The position numbers and the translations under genes were made by a program. Below the pieces are notes generated by a model. That model saw nothing but the letters and a program-made list of their open reading frames with translations. It ran no database searches and was not told where the DNA came from. Positions 51,895 to 61,195 of a stretch of 63,558 nt of DNA are shown here, in pieces. Source of the DNA: an uncultured delta proteobacterium (GTDB lineage Bacteria; Myxococcota_A; Polyangia; Polyangiales; Polyangiaceae); assembly GCA_903892415.1 (NCBI GenBank), contig CAITIQ010000333.1, forward strand, positions 1 through 63,558. The letters are read 5' to 3'. Every line of letters begins with the position of its first letter. Within the stretch, counting starts at the first letter, position 1.

Positions 51895-53613
51895 TCAGTC
51901 TTGTGTCGTTCCCACCATGGACGGGTTGACCGACCAGTTGAAGGCGTCGAGCAGTGTCAATGAGTCCCACGAGTGGTCGGCGACGTCGAAAATGATGTAC
52001 TCGAGTGTGAAGGTTTCACCGGGGACGATCGGCGCCGTCGTCGTCAACCAACCAGTTGCTCCCGCATCATTGGTGGCCATTTGCGGTGAGGTGTAACCCG
52101 TTCCTGCGAGTTCTGCGTCGCCCAGCGGACAGCCAACGCAGACGTCAAAGAAGCCGTTGTTGACGTCCACGCGCCCACCCGTGGAGTCGAAGGAGATGTT
52201 CTTGTCTGCCGGAAGATTTGCGGCACCGCTGGTGAGCAAGGCGAGGAAGGTGTCGTTGAATTGTGAGTTAACCCACTCAGGGTACTCCGCCGAGAAGAAC
52301 TTGAACTTGAAGGAGAAGCTCTCAGCGTTGGTGGGAGCCCGCAAGGTCAACCGCAGATTGACACCATCATTCACGGTTCCCACGCCCGGTGTACTCGCAG
52401 GCCAACCAGAGACGGCACCACCCGTGAAGCCGGTGCCATCAGGAACGATATACCCTGCGTGGTTCGGTGCTCGCGCCGTCCCGCTGGAGATGGCTCCCAT
52501 CGTGGCGTTCTGCTGCGGCATATTGACGCCAAAGGTCTGCAATATCCCAAGTTGCACCGTAGCTGGGGCAGTTGCCGTTCCGTTCGGCTGCACCAATTCG
52601 GCACTGATGAGACCCCACTTCTTGTTGGATTGAGGCGGGTTCGCCACCGTGACTTGGCAAATATCCATCGCCTGGGCCAGCTGCAGCCCCGTGATGGCAC
52701 CGAGGTTCTCCGCCATGCTGCAGTTCGTCGGGGTGGCAGCGTCCATCGTCGCCGGGTCACAGTCGTCATCGAGGTTGTTACCTGTCGCCTCGTATGCGCC
52801 TGGATTCACCTTCTGCGGCTCGGTGCAACCTTGCGCTGCAGAGTCGCAGCAATCCCCTTGGCAAACGGTCCAGCCGTCACCGTCGAGATCCGGTACGTCA
52901 TCCGCCATCCCCGAACAGTCCTCATCAATGCCGTTGGCACAGAGCTCATTGTCCGGGATGACTTCGCCGATACAGGGCCCGTAGCCTTGTCCGGTAACGC
53001 CGCAGGTGCGGGTTCCACCGACGCACGCCCCAACGTTCTGGGTGCCCGGGGGGCCTGTGTAACAACTCTGTTGAGAGCCCGGTGTACAGATGCACTCCGA
53101 CGCTGACTCGCAACCGTTTGAGGCATCACCGTCACAGTCGAAGAAGCCTGCATCACATTGCCCAACGGTGCAGATACCCGTGCTGCACGTCGTCGACAGA
53201 TTGGCCAATTCATCGCACGCATTCGTGCAAGAGCCGCAGTAGTCGAAGTCGGTTTGTGTATCGACGCAGGTCGCATCGCAACACGACAATCCATCAGCGC
53301 ACGGGGACACGTCGGAGCACCCCGCGACACACTCACCGGAAGGGTCGCAAATCGTGCCTGGGCCGCAATCCTGGTCTCCTACGCAGCCAGAAGCGCCGCC
53401 CTCGCCACCAGCGTTGAAGCCACCATTGCTGCTGCTGGATTGGCCACCACCCGCTGTACCAGTGGTGCCACCAGCTCCGCCTCCACCACTCGAACTAGTG
53501 GTGTCGCCGTCAGGGTTCGAAGAACTCTGACCACTATCTCCGCAGGCGGTCAATGTGCCGCAAACCAACCACGCAGCCAAAGCAGTAGTCGCCGTTCGCA
53601 GAAAAGATCTCAT
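51895..53613 (-). CDS. MopE-like, choice-of-anchor L lipoprotein
   Basis: 572 residues from the ATG at 53613 (a frame to 53640 is possible). Lipobox TLTAC gives Cys24, followed by a Gly/Ser/Asn spacer. Cys-rich motifs CVGDQDCGPGTICDPSGECV and later ones occupy about 75-180. A MopE-type putative metal-binding repeat (NGIDEDCSGMADDVPDLDGDG) lies around 230. The C-terminal 280 residues match the choice-of-anchor L domain (ENLGAITGLQLAQAM, FKFKFFSAEYPEWVNSQFND). Probably displayed on the surface, related to copper-binding MopE, but metal binding is untested. Confidence 0.85.
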   Translation of the reverse strand: MRSFLRTATTALAAWLVCGTLTACGDSGQSSSNPDGDTTSSSGGGGAGGTTGTAGGGQSSSSNGGFNAGGEGGASGCVGDQDCGPGTICDPSGECVAGCSDVSPCADGLSCCDATCVDTQTDFDYCGSCTNACDELANLSTTCSTGICTVGQCDAGFFDCDGDASNGCESASECICTPGSQQSCYTGPPGTQNVGACVGGTRTCGVTGQGYGPCIGEVIPDNELCANGIDEDCSGMADDVPDLDGDGWTVCQGDCCDSAAQGCTEPQKVNPGAYEATGNNLDDDCDPATMDAATPTNCSMAENLGAITGLQLAQAMDICQVTVANPPQSNKKWGLISAELVQPNGTATAPATVQLGILQTFGVNMPQQNATMGAISSGTARAPNHAGYIVPDGTGFTGGAVSGWPASTPGVGTVNDGVNLRLTLRAPTNAESFSFKFKFFSAEYPEWVNSQFNDTFLALLTSGAANLPADKNISFDSTGGRVDVNNGFFDVCVGCPLGDAELAGTGYTSPQMATNDAGATGWLTTTAPIVPGETFTLEYIIFDVADHSWDSLTLLDAFNWSVNPSMVGTTQD

Positions 53614-53892
53614 GGTCCGATTGTCGACGGAAGCGACCAAGAGAATCCAGAAAAGAACAAGCTTCCGCTAAGGCAGGTGGGAGGTGCGCGCACGAGGGGC
53701 GCTAGCAATCCATCATTAGCGACATTCTGGCTGTACTTTTGACAGCTTGGTATGCGAAGAAAGCGTGGGTTGTGGTTGCCGCTGTTAAGCATCGTCGCTA
53801 AACGAACAAACCTTCGTATGGTCAGAATCGTGCAGCGTGGGTTACAGCCGCCCCAAGCATTCGTGCAAGCTCGCAGAAACTAGGAGAACGCC
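53614..53892. other. 279-base divergent intergenic region
   Basis: Contains a TTGACA (about 53736-53741) but no convincing -10 at the expected distance, and an AGGAG ribosome site just before the flippase GTG. It must hold promoters for the divergent lipoprotein and flippase genes. No gene is visible. Confidence 0.5.
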
Positions 53893-55380
53893 GTGTCCCT
53901 AGCCAAGAGAGCCCTGTCAGGATTCCTGTGGACCACCGGAGCGAACATAAGCTCCCGCGTGGTGACAATCGTTAGCACCTTCATCCTGACCAGATTCCTT
54001 GCGCCGGAACTTCAGGGAGAGGTGAACGTAGCGGTGGCCATTGTGGCTTTGCTGAGCTCCGCCTCAGCCTTTGGCGTTGGGCAGTATATCGCCGCGCATC
54101 CCAAAGAAACCCGCGGCGTAGTGTTCCACGGTGGAGTGCTGGTCATTGGTGGGGGCATCATCACCAGCCTCATTGCAGTGCTCCTTCGCCACCCACTTAC
54201 GGGTCTATTGAACACGCCGGGCGCGGCGACCTTCATTCCGCTGGTTGCGCTTGCCGGATTCGTCGACCGGCTAAGCTGGCTACCACGCAACGTGCTCGTG
54301 CGTGACATGCGCTTCAAGCTAGTAGGGCTGCGCATAGCATTGGGCGAGTTCGTCTATGCCGGAACAAGCATCGCTCTGGCCTACAAGGGATACGGCGCCT
54401 ACTCGATTGTCTACGCAAACCTGGCACGATCAGTCTTGGCGCTCGCCTTCTTGGCGTCGGTAACGCAGGTTCGCGACTACTTTGAGCCTGCACGGTTGAA
54501 GTTGGAGATTTTCGCGCGGATTCTCCGTTTTGGGATGCCTATCAATCAGGCTGGCCTACTCGGAGTCGCGGCCACCCTAGGCGATAACATGCTAATGGCG
54601 CGGCTCTTTGGGCCGGCAACGGTGGGCCTCTACAACCAAGCCTATCGAGTCGCAGAATTGCCCGGAACTACGCTCGGGGATCAGGTGACCGACGTGCTCG
54701 TTCCAACCTTCGCCCGGATCGATGACGTCCAGGAGCGGAAACGCGGGTTCCTGCGTGCCGTGGGGTTGATGGCTATGCTGGTCTTCCCCATGTCGGCTGG
54801 CCTTGGAGCGGTGGCGCACTCAGTTGTAGCGACGTTCTACGCGCCTTCTTATGCGGGAGTCGCGCCATTCTTAGCGGTGCTTGCTAGCATGAGCATGCTC
54901 CGCTCTTTCGGCTGGCTTGCCATGGGGTACTTACAGGTAGTTGGGCGCACGCTACAGCTGATGTACATCGAGCTTGTGCTGGTGATTAGCATCTTGGGCT
55001 TTATCGCCGTCTTTTCGCCCTTCGGCCCGGTCGTGTCAGCATGTGGGGTCGGCTTAGGATTCTCGGTCCATACAGTGCTGCTCCTTAGCCGTCTCAAGCC
55101 GGAAGACGTACATCTCGCCGATGTAGGCAAGACTGTCGTCGGGCCATTCTTGGCGTGCGGGCCCATGGTCCTCGCAGTATTCGCCGCTCGATACGCTTGG
55201 ACGTGGCTTGGGCTCCCGGTAGGGGTTGGGCTGATTCTCGAGGTGGTCGCGGGCGCGCTCCTCTTCGTCGCGGGCGCATTTATCTTTGCGCGAACACTCG
55301 CCAATGAGTTCATCAATCAGGCCAAAGGCGTAATCGCGCGAAAGCGTGGGCGCGCACAGCCGGAAGCGCCATCATCCTAG
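53893..55380 (+). CDS. Polysaccharide flippase, Wzx/MATE superfamily
   Basis: 495 residues with a GTG start and AGGAG ribosome site. About 12-14 membrane segments occur along the whole protein. The beginning (ALSGFLWTTGANISSRVVTI, FILTRFLAPELQGEVNVAVA) and LARSVLALAFLAS, GPATVGLYNQAYRVAELPG fit oligosaccharide flippases of the Wzx/RfbX family. It would move lipid-linked glycan units across the inner membrane for O-antigen, capsule or exopolysaccharide. No glycosyltransferases flank it. Ten bases separate it from tesB. Confidence 0.9.
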   Translation: MSLAKRALSGFLWTTGANISSRVVTIVSTFILTRFLAPELQGEVNVAVAIVALLSSASAFGVGQYIAAHPKETRGVVFHGGVLVIGGGIITSLIAVLLRHPLTGLLNTPGAATFIPLVALAGFVDRLSWLPRNVLVRDMRFKLVGLRIALGEFVYAGTSIALAYKGYGAYSIVYANLARSVLALAFLASVTQVRDYFEPARLKLEIFARILRFGMPINQAGLLGVAATLGDNMLMARLFGPATVGLYNQAYRVAELPGTTLGDQVTDVLVPTFARIDDVQERKRGFLRAVGLMAMLVFPMSAGLGAVAHSVVATFYAPSYAGVAPFLAVLASMSMLRSFGWLAMGYLQVVGRTLQLMYIELVLVISILGFIAVFSPFGPVVSACGVGLGFSVHTVLLLSRLKPEDVHLADVGKTVVGPFLACGPMVLAVFAARYAWTWLGLPVGVGLILEVVAGALLFVAGAFIFARTLANEFINQAKGVIARKRGRAQPEAPSS

Positions 55381-55390
55381 GACACCGCCG

Positions 55391-56257
55391 ATGTCATCTG
55401 TCCTCAATGATCTCGTATTGCTCTTGGGTCTCGAGCGCATCGAGGAGAACCTCTTTCGAGGGCAAAGCCAAGATCTAGGCTGGGGCACGGTCTTCGGTGG
55501 TCAGGTCTTGGGTCAGGCTCTTTCTGCGGCGGTACAAACGGTGCCGAAAGAACGCCATGCCCATTCGCTGCATGCGTACTTCCTTCGGCCAGGAGACGTC
55601 TCCAAGCCTATCGTTTATGACGTTGATCGCATTCGCGATGGCAGTTCCTTCACCACCCGCAGGGTGGTCGCGATCCAATCTGGCCAGCCGATCTTCAACC
55701 TTGCCGCTTCGTTTCAAAAGCTCGAACAAGGGTTTTCACACGAAGACGCGATGCCGGCCGTTCCGCCGCCAGAACAATTGCCGAGTGAACAGGAGAGGGT
55801 CGCGCCTTTCGTCATGAGGTTGCCGAGGTTTCTAAGAGAGCGGGCTGTCGCCGAACGCGCTTTTGAACTCAAGCCCGTTGAGGCTGAATCCGATCCATTT
55901 CTACCTTTGCCGGCTGCCCCGATTCGCCATGTGTGGCTCCGAACTACGGGAAAACTGCCCGATGAGCTCGCGCTACATCAATATCTGCTGGCGTACGCGT
56001 CGGACCATGCGTTCCTAACGACGGCTCTGCTCCCTCACAGTGCCACCTGGCTTACCCCGGGAATGCAGGTAGCCAGCCTCGACCACGTCATGTGGTTTCA
56101 CAGACCGTTCCGCGTAGATGATTGGCTGCTCCACGTGATGGAGAGCCCTTCTGCGCATGGAGCACGCGGGCTCGTTCGTGGCCGAGTTTTCACACGAAGT
56201 GGTCAACTTGTAGCCACCACCGCGCAAGAAGGTCTAATTCGTCAGCGTGGGGGCTGA
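55391..56257 (+). CDS. tesB: Acyl-CoA thioesterase II
   Basis: 288 residues from the ATG at 55391 (the upstream in-frame ATG at 55346 overlaps the flippase). Both hot-dog domains are recognisable: FRGQSQDLGWGTVFGGQVLG, RHAHSLHAYFLRPGD and, in the C-terminal half, SLDHVMWFHRPFRVDDWLLH, ARGLVRGRVFTRSGQLVATT. The catalytic Asp in the SLDHVMW segment and the following Thr/Gln region of TesB are present. It hydrolyses medium- and long-chain acyl-CoA in the cytoplasm. Confidence 0.95.
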   Translation: MSSVLNDLVLLLGLERIEENLFRGQSQDLGWGTVFGGQVLGQALSAAVQTVPKERHAHSLHAYFLRPGDVSKPIVYDVDRIRDGSSFTTRRVVAIQSGQPIFNLAASFQKLEQGFSHEDAMPAVPPPEQLPSEQERVAPFVMRLPRFLRERAVAERAFELKPVEAESDPFLPLPAAPIRHVWLRTTGKLPDELALHQYLLAYASDHAFLTTALLPHSATWLTPGMQVASLDHVMWFHRPFRVDDWLLHVMESPSAHGARGLVRGRVFTRSGQLVATTAQEGLIRQRGG

Positions 56258-56266
56258 ACTGAGCCG

Positions 56267-59200
56267 CTACTTCTTAAAGAGCTTACCGAGCAATCCCGTC
56301 TCGTCTTTTCGCTTCTTGTCTCGGCGCATCTGATTCAGGCGCACCTCACGCACCGCATCGATGTTCTTCGGGTTCAGCTGCACAGCAAGCTTGAAGTCCC
56401 GCATCGCCTTCTCTTCCTTTCCGCTGCGCTTGAGCAAGACTGCACGGTAGTAAAGAGCGCGCTCGAACATTGGGTCTTTGACCAAGACACCATCGAGAAT
56501 GCTCACGAGGTCGTCGTAGAACGTGCTCGTTTTGCCCTCCGGGACGACGGGGGGATCGCCGCGGCGCAGGGCTTGAATCCAGGTTAAGAGAGCAATGTAC
56601 TCAACCTGCTCCGGATCAGCGAGGGCAGCTCGCTTGGCAAAACCCTCTGCAGCCAAAAGGTCATTCTTCTTGAGCATGACCTCGGCTTTCTGATGCTCAA
56701 TCGACGCATCCACAACACGCTGAACGACGTCAGCCTCAGTCTCTCCTCCGCCCTTGCCGAGGCTCTTGATGTAGTCGAAGCGCTTAACCGGATCATTGAG
56801 GCAGTTGTAGGCTTCGTTGAGCTGCGCAAAAATCGTGGAGACGGTGTTCTTTACGTCAGCCAACTCGGCGGGCAGGCGATCCGGATGCCACTGCTTGGCC
56901 ATCTTGAAGTATGCGGCTTGGATCTGAGGATCCGTGGCGTCTTCTCCAACGCCGAGCAGCTCAAAGTGGTTCTCGTTTGCGATACGACCTGCCTTCGTTT
57001 CGATCTCCTGCCACCGATGTTTGTGATCGGTAGACAGGTGCGCGGGCGGCCCCTTCCTGCCTGGAGGCGCGGCGCTCTCTCGCGGAGGCACGCTCTTCGA
57101 CGGCTGTGGAATGCCGAAGGCTTGCGCCGCGGAAACAGCTGAAGTCGCACCGTACGACGGCTCCTGAAAGTTCTGCCCAAACGGAGCTGACGGAGCTTGA
57201 GCGTAGGCTTGTTGCTGCTGCGCAAGCTGCTGAGCATAGGCCTGTTGCGCTGCCATCGCCTGCTGTTGCTCCAGATAGGCCTGTTGCGCTGCCATCGCCT
57301 GCTGTTGCTCCAGATAGGCCTGTTGCGCTGCCATCGCCTGCTGTTGCTCCAGATAGGCTTGTTGCGCTGCCATCGCCTGCTGTTGCTCCAGATAGGCTTG
57401 TTGCGCTGCCATCGCCTGCTGTTGCTCCAGATAGGCTTGTTGCGCTTGTTGCTGTTGCAGGTAAGCCTGCTGCGCTTGTTGCTGTTGCAGGTAAGCCTGC
57501 TGCGCTTGTTGCTGTTGCAGGTAAGCCTGCTGTTGCTGCAAATACGCCTGTTGTGGATCCATCGGCTGCATACCGTGGACGGGCTGCGCACCCGATGCGC
57601 CCGGATAGCCTTGTTGGGCGTACGGATCGTAGGGACCAGCTTGTCCAGCGGCGCCACGAGCGTCGTGCACGGCGGCGAGCACGGCTGAAGTGTCGGTCAT
57701 GATGAGCGTGCCACCCGCAGCCGACGCGTCCTCGAACAGCTCGTCTTCGAAGGAAGGCTCGTCTTCAATGGGCTCCACCGGCGTTGGGTTGGGCGGGACC
57801 CAAAGAGCCGCGGGCGGTGGCTGCGGAGACGGCTGTGGTGATAGGGCGATCGCTGGGCGCGACCGACTGCTCTCAGGACCGAGTGCAATGGGGGCGCGGG
57901 GCGACAGAGGAGGCGAACTCTGTCGTTCATACGGAGCTGAGTCCGGTGGCGACGAAAGTCGGTCGTTGGAACGAGGTGGGTCGGGGGGCGCTGAGACCCG
58001 TTTTGGAAGCGCACGAGCCGCGGGCGGCGCCGACCGCGGGGCTGAAGGCGCGGAAGGCGCCGATGGAGCGGAAGGCGCGGAAGGCGCCGATGGAGCGGAA
58101 GGCGCGGACCGCTGGTCGTCGGTGGTTCGGATCGCGACGGGGCCGGGTTCGATAACGCCGGACTGATTGATGCGGTCCCTGGGAGTGACACCCACCGGAG
58201 GCTTCGCCTGGGCACCGGCGATCTCAAGGTGCCGCGTGATCGTCAGCGCGTACACCATGAGCTTCACCACCCGATCGGGGGCGACGCTTGCGCTGAGCAA
58301 CTCATCGACGGTGGTCTTCTTGATGCGCAGCAGGTCCGCGACGGCGGCTTCGTCACGGTGAAGCTCGAATCGCTTGAGCTCCGCATCAATGTGTAGCCCG
58401 ATCGTTCGTTTTCCGAGCTTGTTTACGGTCTGCTCGATCAGAGGGTCTTCGGAGCGCATCCGAATTCCAGTCATGATTACGGTGAGGGGCTCGACGGGCG
58501 TTAGCTCAGGCCCGCCATAGCTTTCAAGTAGGTTCGCATCGGCGTAGAACGCGTAGCGCGTGTCCGGCGGTAGCTCGCAAAGGTGACCAAGCTTGCGTAC
58601 TAACTGCTGCCGGAGCGCGCGAAGAATGGTTGCGCCATCGAGCAACCCCTTGGAAACCAAGTAGCGCCCGTGAAGCACCTTCTTCTTCACGATTTCCATC
58701 AGGCTTTGCCGGAGGGTTTGCTCATCGAGCAGCCCCATCTCGAGCAACACGCGATCGAGCGGTGCCACCATGCCGCCAGTTCTGGCTTTGCAAGGCACGC
58801 CTTTCTCGAAGTAGACCCCATGGTTGTCGCCCGCTGGTGTCTGAAAGAGGGCGGTACCGGTCAGGCGCTGGTCCAGCATGTAGACCAGCAAATGCACCAT
58901 CGGCGTCTTGGTGAGCGTGCCCTCGGCTGTAGGCGTCGGGGCCGCCGGAGCTGGAGCTGCCGGAGCTGGAGCGGGAGCTGGAGCTGCGGGGGCGGGGGCT
59001 GGAGCTGCCGGAGCTGGAGCAGGCGCCAACTTCCCGGCAGGCGGAAGGCGCGGCTGAGGTGCGGGCGCCAAGGGAATTGGCTTTGGTGCGGGGGCGGGTG
59101 GCTCCGGAAGGCGGGAGGCTGCGACTGCTGCCGCCACCGCCGCAGCGTTGGCGATCTTGGTGGAATCAGCGCCTCTGGCCTCATCCTCTACGTCATCTCC

Positions 59201-61195
59201 CCAGGCAACGGCGCGCGTCGCGCCTTCTGACTCAAGCCCGTCGGAGGTGTCATGCTCGGGATCAAACTCAATCAGGTCTTCCTCTGGAGGAGGTGCGACC
59301 GGCGCAACTGGAATTGGGGTTCGTTGGTAGACAGGCTCGAGCGGCGCTGGCGTTCGATGTTGTGCAACGGCTGGCCTTGGGGTGTGGCCGCCCGCACGAA
59401 GGCCCGAGCTCGAAGCTTGGGGAGGCGGTGGCTGGAAGGCTGGCTTTGGCTGAGGCGCAATGAAGGGCTGCGGTTTGAGAGCCTGAGGTGGAGCTTGAAG
59501 GGGAGTTTGGTAAGGGGCGGCCTGCGGAGCGAGCAAGGCAGGCGGCGGTTGCTGGGGAGCTGGTTGCGGCGGCGCCGGAGGAGGCGGAGCAGGTGCGGGT
59601 TGTGCCGGCCGAGGTTGCGGCGCCACGTTGCTCATACCTGAAGGAGTAAAGGCCGTGTTTGAACGACTCTGCCCCGTGTTCGGGAGACTCCCAGCGCTCG
59701 AAGGACGTGCTTGCGCGACCGCTTTCTGTGCAGCGCGCTCCTGGGTTGCTTGAGCGCGAGAACCTTCATCTGCGGGAGAGATGATGCGCGCCACTTGCTT
59801 CCGGGGATCCGTAGGCGGAAGCGCTGCGAGGTCCACGGTGAAAGCCGCCGGGAGGGGCCTGCCGTTGGCGTCGTACATGACCTTCACGCGCGGCTGGGCG
59901 TACTGGCTAGGGTGACTTGGAGCGGCGATCACCAACGCCATTTCACCCGTGCCGAGCTGCACCACGGTCCCCGTGGGGAAGATGCCCAACGCGGCAACGA
60001 GGAGCCGCGTGACGGTGAAGTCGGCCTGATCGGTTGCCTCGGCTTCGAGCTGAGTCAGCGCCTCATCGGCAGTCAACGGCTCCGCTCCGGGAGCAGGGGT
60101 CAGCAGGTCGTTGAAGCGCCGGGAGGCGGCAACGATCCGCGACTGGAGCGTAGCGGGCCGCGCACCGTGATAAACCGGGCCGAGTTCACGCGACCGGCGT
60201 ATCCAGTGCGCCTCAAAGGCCAGCACCGTACGCATAACGGTTGGCTCGTTCACGTGGCCGAGCGCGGTTAGCACCGCGGCAGTGGCAGCGGGAACCTCCA
60301 GCTCTTGAGCGTCGCTGAGACGCGGCATGATCGCCGGGGGAGTTGGGCCAACGGTGCCCGTGAGCCGCGGCCGCGCGGTGTCGAACAGCAGTGCAGCCAT
60401 GCCGACGCGTGCAAGCACCACGATGTCGTCGGTGATTTGGCGCGCAACGGACACCGACAGGATGGCCGTGTTTACCGCCCGACCAGCTTCATCTTGGTTG
60501 GCGTTTCGGGCCGCAGTGACGCCCAAGAAAGAAGGCGTCTCGCCGCGGGAGAGGTCCACCAGCATCTGCGAGATGCGCTTTACGCGCTGTGGCAGCTCAT
60601 AGCGCCCGCGCTGCAGCTGTTCGAAGAAACGCCGCATGATGACGATCGCGGAGGCGTACATGCGGACGACCGCCTGCTTCTCATCGAGCCGCTCAACGGA
60701 GGCGCCGCGCTTGAGCGCTGCATCGGACACTGCCCGGAGACGTACCCTAGGCGAAGGCTTTTCGAGGTTGGTGGCGCGCTGAGTCTTATGCGCCTCGGTC
60801 ATCGCCCCAACGAACGCGAACAGATCTTGACTGGTTACGTTGCGCGCGATGGCCAGCTCAGAGAAGCCGTACTTCTTGAGAATCTCGCCGAGTTCAACGG
60901 CACCTTCGTAGACCTGCCGACTTGCTTTCAGCAGCTGACCGCCAACGAAGATGGAACCAAACGCGAACAGGATGGAGACGTTCTGTTCAGTTCGGTTCCC
61001 ATAGTCTCCGATCAACTTCGCCGTATCTTCGACTTGGCGAACGACCGCCTGATTGTCGAGCGTGTGCAAGGTGGCCTGCTTCGCCAGGCGGAAAATGGCC
61101 TGAACCACGCTGGCTCCGAGGTCGCGCGCTTGCACGCGGCGCACGTTTTCGCCGGCATTCTCTGTCACCAAGTCCAATCGCGCGGGCTGCGTCAT
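56267..61195 (-). CDS. PATAN (DUF4388) and Q-rich protein with C-terminal DnaJ domain
   Basis: 1642 residues. The N-terminal 430 residues are mostly helical (QAIFRLAKQATLHTLDNQAV), with no family I can name. A Pro/Ala-rich linker follows. Residues about 760-930 match DUF4388/PATAN (MVHLLVYMLDQRLTGTALFQ, LLDEQTLRQSLMEIVKKK). A second Pro/Ser/Ala linker leads to a Gln-rich repeat (about 1210-1320) and a J-domain with HPD near residue 1436 (AYFKMAKQWHPDRLP, AYNCLNDPVKRFDYIKSL), then TPR-like helices. The J-domain should recruit DnaK. Its ATG overlaps the stop of the kinase gene (ATGA). Confidence 0.88.
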   Translation of the reverse strand: MTQPARLDLVTENAGENVRRVQARDLGASVVQAIFRLAKQATLHTLDNQAVVRQVEDTAKLIGDYGNRTEQNVSILFAFGSIFVGGQLLKASRQVYEGAVELGEILKKYGFSELAIARNVTSQDLFAFVGAMTEAHKTQRATNLEKPSPRVRLRAVSDAALKRGASVERLDEKQAVVRMYASAIVIMRRFFEQLQRGRYELPQRVKRISQMLVDLSRGETPSFLGVTAARNANQDEAGRAVNTAILSVSVARQITDDIVVLARVGMAALLFDTARPRLTGTVGPTPPAIMPRLSDAQELEVPAATAAVLTALGHVNEPTVMRTVLAFEAHWIRRSRELGPVYHGARPATLQSRIVAASRRFNDLLTPAPGAEPLTADEALTQLEAEATDQADFTVTRLLVAALGIFPTGTVVQLGTGEMALVIAAPSHPSQYAQPRVKVMYDANGRPLPAAFTVDLAALPPTDPRKQVARIISPADEGSRAQATQERAAQKAVAQARPSSAGSLPNTGQSRSNTAFTPSGMSNVAPQPRPAQPAPAPPPPAPPQPAPQQPPPALLAPQAAPYQTPLQAPPQALKPQPFIAPQPKPAFQPPPPQASSSGLRAGGHTPRPAVAQHRTPAPLEPVYQRTPIPVAPVAPPPEEDLIEFDPEHDTSDGLESEGATRAVAWGDDVEDEARGADSTKIANAAAVAAAVAASRLPEPPAPAPKPIPLAPAPQPRLPPAGKLAPAPAPAAPAPAPAAPAPAPAPAAPAPAAPTPTAEGTLTKTPMVHLLVYMLDQRLTGTALFQTPAGDNHGVYFEKGVPCKARTGGMVAPLDRVLLEMGLLDEQTLRQSLMEIVKKKVLHGRYLVSKGLLDGATILRALRQQLVRKLGHLCELPPDTRYAFYADANLLESYGGPELTPVEPLTVIMTGIRMRSEDPLIEQTVNKLGKRTIGLHIDAELKRFELHRDEAAVADLLRIKKTTVDELLSASVAPDRVVKLMVYALTITRHLEIAGAQAKPPVGVTPRDRINQSGVIEPGPVAIRTTDDQRSAPSAPSAPSAPSAPSAPSAPSAPRSAPPAARALPKRVSAPPDPPRSNDRLSSPPDSAPYERQSSPPLSPRAPIALGPESSRSRPAIALSPQPSPQPPPAALWVPPNPTPVEPIEDEPSFEDELFEDASAAGGTLIMTDTSAVLAAVHDARGAAGQAGPYDPYAQQGYPGASGAQPVHGMQPMDPQQAYLQQQQAYLQQQQAQQAYLQQQQAQQAYLQQQQAQQAYLEQQQAMAAQQAYLEQQQAMAAQQAYLEQQQAMAAQQAYLEQQQAMAAQQAYLEQQQAMAAQQAYAQQLAQQQQAYAQAPSAPFGQNFQEPSYGATSAVSAAQAFGIPQPSKSVPPRESAAPPGRKGPPAHLSTDHKHRWQEIETKAGRIANENHFELLGVGEDATDPQIQAAYFKMAKQWHPDRLPAELADVKNTVSTIFAQLNEAYNCLNDPVKRFDYIKSLGKGGGETEADVVQRVVDASIEHQKAEVMLKKNDLLAAEGFAKRAALADPEQVEYIALLTWIQALRRGDPPVVPEGKTSTFYDDLVSILDGVLVKDPMFERALYYRAVLLKRSGKEEKAMRDFKLAVQLNPKNIDAVREVRLNQMRRDKKRKDETGLLGKLFKK
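57236..57520 (-). repeat. In-frame minisatellite: five 39-base units then three 30-base units
   Basis: On the + strand the 39-base unit begins ATAGGCcTGTTGCGCTGCCA at 57236, 57275, 57314, 57353 and 57392. It continues as three 30-base units at 57431, 57461 and 57491. The units encode QQAYLEQQQAMAA (13 residues) and QQAYLQQQQA (10 residues) on the minus strand. Both unit lengths are multiples of three, so copy-number change would keep the frame. Confidence 0.95.
58044..58107 (-). repeat. 27-base tandem repeat encoding Ser-Ala-Pro units
   Basis: Two complete copies of a 27-base unit starting at 58044 and 58071, with a partial third to 58107, within the proline-rich linker of the DnaJ/PATAN protein. 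It encodes SAPSAPSAP on the minus strand. It also preserves frame when gained or lost. Confidence 0.85.

Noticed and set aside
57236..57520. Possible CRISPR array because of regular repeats
   Set aside because: Units are directly adjacent without unique spacers and are in frame within a coding sequence.
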